A stretch of 34,670 nt of DNA, from NCBI GenBank assembly GCA_002781745.1, contig PFFW01000110.1, forward strand, positions 1 through 34,670. Direction: 5' to 3'. The stretch comes from Rhodospirillales bacterium CG15_BIG_FIL_POST_REV_8_21_14_020_66_15 (lineage in GTDB: Bacteria > Pseudomonadota > Alphaproteobacteria > Rhodospirillales > Casp-alpha2). Positions 32,241 to 34,670 of the stretch are shown in pieces (position 1 is the stretch's first letter; the number at the start of each line of letters is the position of its first letter). The notes below the pieces were generated by a model, which worked only from the letters and a program-made list of their open reading frames with translations, made no database searches and was not told the DNA's origin. Made by a program: the position numbers and the translations under genes.

Positions 32241-32752
32241 GACGCCGCGGCCCCCGCCAGCGGCGGGGCATAGGCCAGGGCGCCGTCCCGCTCTTCCGTG
32301 TCCCAGGGAAAATTGACCCACACGTGCTGCGCCACCTCGTGGATGAAGATGTCGGGCAGGTCGCGCGCGGCGGGCTTGGCGTACAGGGTGACGAACAGGG
32401 CTTTCGGCAGCAGGTCGCGCGCCACCTGCGCCGTGGCGCCCGTGTCGACCAGATCGTCGACCAGAAGCCAGCCGGCGCCCCGGTCGACGACCGCGGCCTC
32501 CGGCGTTTTCAGAACCCGGACCCGGCCTTGTTCGCGGCCGTCGTAGCTGGCGACCGACAGGGTGTCGACGATGCGGATGCCCATTTCGCGGGCCACGACG
32601 GCGGCGGGCACCATGCCGCCCCGGGTGATGGCGACGACGCCCTTCCACGGGCCGTTCGGCGGCATGGACAGCAGGCGGCGGGCGAGGGCGCGCGAGTCCG
32701 CCTGGACCTCGGCCCAGGTGACGGCGCGCTCCGTGCGGGGATCAGCAGGCAT
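32237..32752 (-). CDS. gpt: Xanthine-guanine phosphoribosyltransferase Gpt
   Basis: 171 residues from ATG 32752 (MPADPRTERA); a further in-frame ATG lies at 32761. The protein salvages guanine, xanthine and hypoxanthine with PRPP. It carries AVTWAEVQADSRALARRLL, GVVAITRGGMVPAAVVARE, the PRPP loop WLLVDDLVDTGATAQ, and the C-terminal WVNFPWDTEER, a hallmark of bacterial XGPRT. It is cytoplasmic or membrane-associated. It is co-transcribed with the sugar dehydrogenase gene, with a four-base overlap. Confidence 0.94.
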   Translation of the reverse strand: MPADPRTERAVTWAEVQADSRALARRLLSMPPNGPWKGVVAITRGGMVPAAVVAREMGIRIVDTLSVASYDGREQGRVRVLKTPEAAVVDRGAGWLLVDDLVDTGATAQVARDLLPKALFVTLYAKPAARDLPDIFIHEVAQHVWVNFPWDTEERDGALAYAPPLAGAAAS

Positions 32753-32791
32753 GGGGCCCATGATAATGGCGGACGGCCGGTCCCAGAAACG

Positions 32792-32819
32792 AAAAACCGG
32801 CGCCCATGCCGGCGCCGGT
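32792..32819 (-). terminator. Rho-independent terminator of the lipoprotein gene
   Basis: On the minus strand ACCGGCGCC pairs perfectly with GGCGCCGGT (nine pairs, six-base loop), followed at once by TTTTT. It lies about 30 bases past the TAA at 32849. Confidence 0.8.
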
Positions 32820-32848
32820 CATCCGGATTTGCAGGTGAACCCCGTACT

Positions 32849-34012
32849 TTAACGGACGTACAGGTGCACTTCGTTGGTCTTGGCCGCGGCCAGGGTCTTG
32901 GCAGACACGGCGACGCGGGTCGGCGGCAGGCCCATCTCCACCAGGGACCGCTTGACGTCTTCGGCGTGGCGCTTGGCCTTGTTGGTGTTGATCGCGACGC
33001 GCGCGGCCCCGCCGGCCGACGGCGCTACGGCGACCAGGTCGAAGACCGCCGCCGGATGGGTTTCCAGGGCGCGGCTGACGGCCGTGTAGAGGGCCTGCTG
33101 ATAGGGCACGTTGGGCCGGTCGAAGCGGATCACCACCAGGGGGCGGCGGCCCGTCGTATCGGCCGGGGTGGCGACCTGGCTGGCGCCCTGGCCGCGGCCG
33201 GTGACGGCGGCGTCGAGCAGCGAGGCGCCCAGGGATTCACCCTGGCGGATGCCGGCGGAAATCTGCACCAGGTTGCGCTGTTCGGCGCCGATCCAGCTCG
33301 ACTGGCGGCGCACGTCCTCGGTCACTTCGCGGTGCAGGCGGTCGATCAGGACCACGGTCTGGTCGACCTCGTCCTCGAGGATGGCGAGTTGGCGGTGGTC
33401 CTCGTCGACGGCGCCGGAAACCTTGAAGGCGGCGCGCACGCTTTCCGTCAGGAACGAGGCCAGGGTGGAATCCGAGGACACGCCCGTGGACAGCTTGTTC
33501 ATTTCGCCGATGTCCTGGCTCAGCCGGTTCAGATCCTGCTGCGCCGTGTTGAACTGCTGCACCAGGACCGGGTTGCCGCGGGTCGTGCCGACCTGCAGGC
33601 GCGATTTAACGGCGGCGATGGTGCCGTGGTACTGCTGCGAACTTTCGACGATGCGCGAACGCAGCGACTGAAGCTGTTCGTTGTGCTGCAGGATCGAGCT
33701 TTGCAGCTTCTGCAGTTCCTCGCGCAGTTCCTGGACCTTCTTGCCGACGAAGGTGCCGGTCGCCTCGCCCGGCGTGACGCCGCTGGGAACGAACTTGGAC
33801 GAGCCCAGGGCCGGCTGTCCGGTCGCCTGGGCAGCCGATTGCTGCTGCTGGGCGGCCTGCGGTTCGGCCGCGGCCGGCTTGGCGGCCTCGGCAACCGGTT
33901 TGCCCGCAGGTTCCGACGCGTTCAGTGAAGGCCACAGATCCTCGTCGAACGAGCACGCCCCCGTGAAGATCACGGCCCCCGCCAGAAGAACTCTCAGTTT
34001 CGGAAAACTCAT
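32849..34012 (-). CDS. Coiled-coil lipoprotein with OmpA-like C-terminus
   Basis: 387 residues from ATG 34012 (MSFPKLRVLL). The signal sequence LLAGAVIFTGAC leads to a Cys, a slightly irregular lipobox, so it is probably a lipoprotein. A Pro/Ala/Gln-rich linker (AAEPQAAQQQQSAAQ) is followed by long coiled coils (about 90-260: VQELREELQKLQSSILQHNE and others). The last 95 residues (LVVIRFDRPNVPYQQALYTA, NKAKRHAEDVKRSLVEMG, then TRVAVSA and HLYVR) follow the beta-alpha-beta plan of OmpA-type peptidoglycan-binding domains without a clear match to the binding residues. An envelope-spanning structural protein is likely; no specific function claimed. Confidence 0.85.
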   Translation of the reverse strand: MSFPKLRVLLAGAVIFTGACSFDEDLWPSLNASEPAGKPVAEAAKPAAAEPQAAQQQQSAAQATGQPALGSSKFVPSGVTPGEATGTFVGKKVQELREELQKLQSSILQHNEQLQSLRSRIVESSQQYHGTIAAVKSRLQVGTTRGNPVLVQQFNTAQQDLNRLSQDIGEMNKLSTGVSSDSTLASFLTESVRAAFKVSGAVDEDHRQLAILEDEVDQTVVLIDRLHREVTEDVRRQSSWIGAEQRNLVQISAGIRQGESLGASLLDAAVTGRGQGASQVATPADTTGRRPLVVIRFDRPNVPYQQALYTAVSRALETHPAAVFDLVAVAPSAGGAARVAINTNKAKRHAEDVKRSLVEMGLPPTRVAVSAKTLAAAKTNEVHLYVR

Positions 34013-34115
34013 CTCGTCCGCGAGCCCTTGATTTTCCCCCGGTGTGAGCCGGAGTTGTTTATTGATCCCCAGGGAGTATGGCCGTGGACATACCCCGCCC
34101 CTCAGTGTCCGGGCG

Positions 34116-34144
34116 AGTGTACTCAATGGCCCGGAGCACCACAA
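34116..34144 (-). promoter_or_regulatory. Candidate promoter of the lipoprotein gene
   Basis: On the minus strand TTGTGG (34144-34139), a 17-base spacer and TACACT (34121-34116). The 5' leader would be about 100 bases. Apart from promoter elements, 34013-34280 contains no gene. Confidence 0.5.
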
Positions 34145-34207
34145 GTTCCTATTTTAATACGGAGATTCGGCCTTTGACGACCCTTAATCGGGGGCGCCTT
34201 CTAGCGC

Positions 34208-34236
34208 TTGCAAACAAGGAAGTGCTGGAGTAGTGT
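34208..34236 (+). promoter_or_regulatory. Candidate promoter of tRNA-Arg
   Basis: TTGCAA (34208-34213), an exact 17-base spacer and TAGTGT (34231-34236), about 45 bases before the tRNA. Confidence 0.48.
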
Positions 34237-34280
34237 CCGGCTCCTTCTGGGACGGGGGGCCGCATCCGGCCACGTCCCGG

Positions 34281-34357
34281 GCGCCCGTAGCTCAATTGGA
34301 TAGAGCATCTGACTACGGATCAGAAGGTTGGGAGTTCGAATCTTCCCGGGCGCGCCA
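34281..34357 (+). tRNA. tRNA-Arg (anticodon ACG)
   Basis: A 77-base cloverleaf with encoded CCA. The acceptor stem pairs GCGCCCG (34281-34287) with CGGGCGC (34347-34353). The D-arm region is GCTCAATTGGATAGAGC, the anticodon stem TCTGA/TCAGA encloses the loop CTACGGA, and the T loop is TTCGAAT. Anticodon ACG, normally edited to ICG, reads CGU, CGC and CGA arginine codons. Confidence 0.96.
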
Positions 34358-34446
34358 TTTCCCCCGTTTCCCCAGGAATCCGCCGACAATTCGCCTTGCA
34401 AAGGTCCACTCCCGGGCGGGCCGGGACGACCCGTCGCCGCGACCTG

Positions 34447-34670
34447 CTACCGTTGCGGCGGTGCCGTCAGGAACGTCAGCGCCACGAAGCGGTGGCCCCT
34501 GGTGACGGGCATGACCTCGTGCAGCAGCGAGCAGGAGAACACCACCGCGGCGCCCTTCTCGGGACGGAACAGCTCGGGCCCGTATTCGGGAAAACGCAGG
34601 TCGCCGCCCTCGTACTCGCCCGTGTTCAGGTTGAGCGTCACCGCGAACTTGCGGTTCCTGGTCGCCGGGC
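34447..34670 (-). CDS. 2OG-Fe(II) oxygenase, C-terminal part (start outside window)
   Basis: The last 74 codons of a gene that continues past the right edge. RNRKFAVTLNLNTGEYEGGD, LRFPEYG, AVVFSCSLLHEVMPVTRGHR and FVALTFL match the C-terminal half of prolyl-4-hydroxylase-type oxygenases, with LLHEV holding the distal iron His and GHRFVAL the Arg that binds 2-oxoglutarate. The PiuC/PKHD group is the closest by eye. Full length and substrate cannot be judged. Confidence 0.85.
   Translation of the reverse strand, partial: PATRNRKFAVTLNLNTGEYEGGDLRFPEYGPELFRPEKGAAVVFSCSLLHEVMPVTRGHRFVALTFLTAPPQR

Noticed and set aside
34281-34357. tRNA-Arg as an integration site for a genomic island
   Set aside because: No integrase gene and no repeat of the tRNA 3' end is visible in the window; too little sequence lies to its right to judge.
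1-34670. CRISPR array or other regular repeat array
   Set aside because: No series of spaced direct repeats was seen by eye; the only repeats are the paralogue pair, the scar and short palindromes.

Overview
The window is GC-rich, densely coded chromosomal DNA from an alphaproteobacterium, most likely of the Rhodospirillales type. The evidence is the gene block rpmH-rnpA-yidD-yidC-engB-argB, a DUF2336 protein, succinylase-type lysine genes (dapD, dapE), a TRAP transporter with a Tat-dependent binding protein, and an FNR/FixK-type box. No IS element, phage gene or CRISPR array was seen.

Layout. 1-2011 (minus): two tandem paralogues of unknown function. 2162-3241 (plus): truA and a small membrane protein. 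3259-6043 (minus): a HAD phosphatase, dapD and dapE. 6175-7458 (plus): a DUF2336 protein. 7500-8341 (minus): a STAS and CBS protein pair. 8603-12959 (minus): the housekeeping block from rpmH to argB, with a strong promoter ahead of rpmH. 13198-17714 (plus): a TVP38/VTT membrane protein overlapping a flavin disulfide-type oxidoreductase, an orphan histidine kinase and a Tam-like methyltransferase. 17723-19465 (minus): gamma-glutamyltransferase. 19603-21277 (plus): panB-panC.

21278-23272 is the accessory part. It holds a TetR regulator, two AT-rich 30-bp operator-like palindromes, a small DUF1330/EthD-like protein and a Tag-like DNA glycosylase homologue. It ends in a scar: a remnant of the 3' end of an M23-peptidase gene fused directly to a second, diverged copy of the 3' end of panC. 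The intact versions of these two genes lie on either side, at 20423-21277 and 26737-27753. This is the topology expected of a tandem duplication junction whose first copy was later replaced or eroded.

23402-26730 (plus) is a four-gene TRAP transporter operon that opens with a small two-helix membrane protein. 26737-29855 (minus): an EF-hand/M23-like secreted protein, an MFS transporter and a lactonase-type metallo-beta-lactamase. 30009-31106 (plus): an EctD/PhyH-like dioxygenase and a 75-residue acidic protein behind an apparent FNR-dependent, leaderless promoter. 31122-34012 (minus): a PQQ-type sugar dehydrogenase overlapping gpt, then a terminator and a coiled-coil lipoprotein. The right edge has tRNA-Arg(ACG) and the C-terminus of a 2OG-Fe(II) oxygenase.

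Most of the window is ordinary core genome. The parts most worth a second look are the panC/M23 scar with its regulated cargo, the FNR-box small gene, and the unknown tandem paralogues. All functional calls come from motif recognition by eye; no database search was run.
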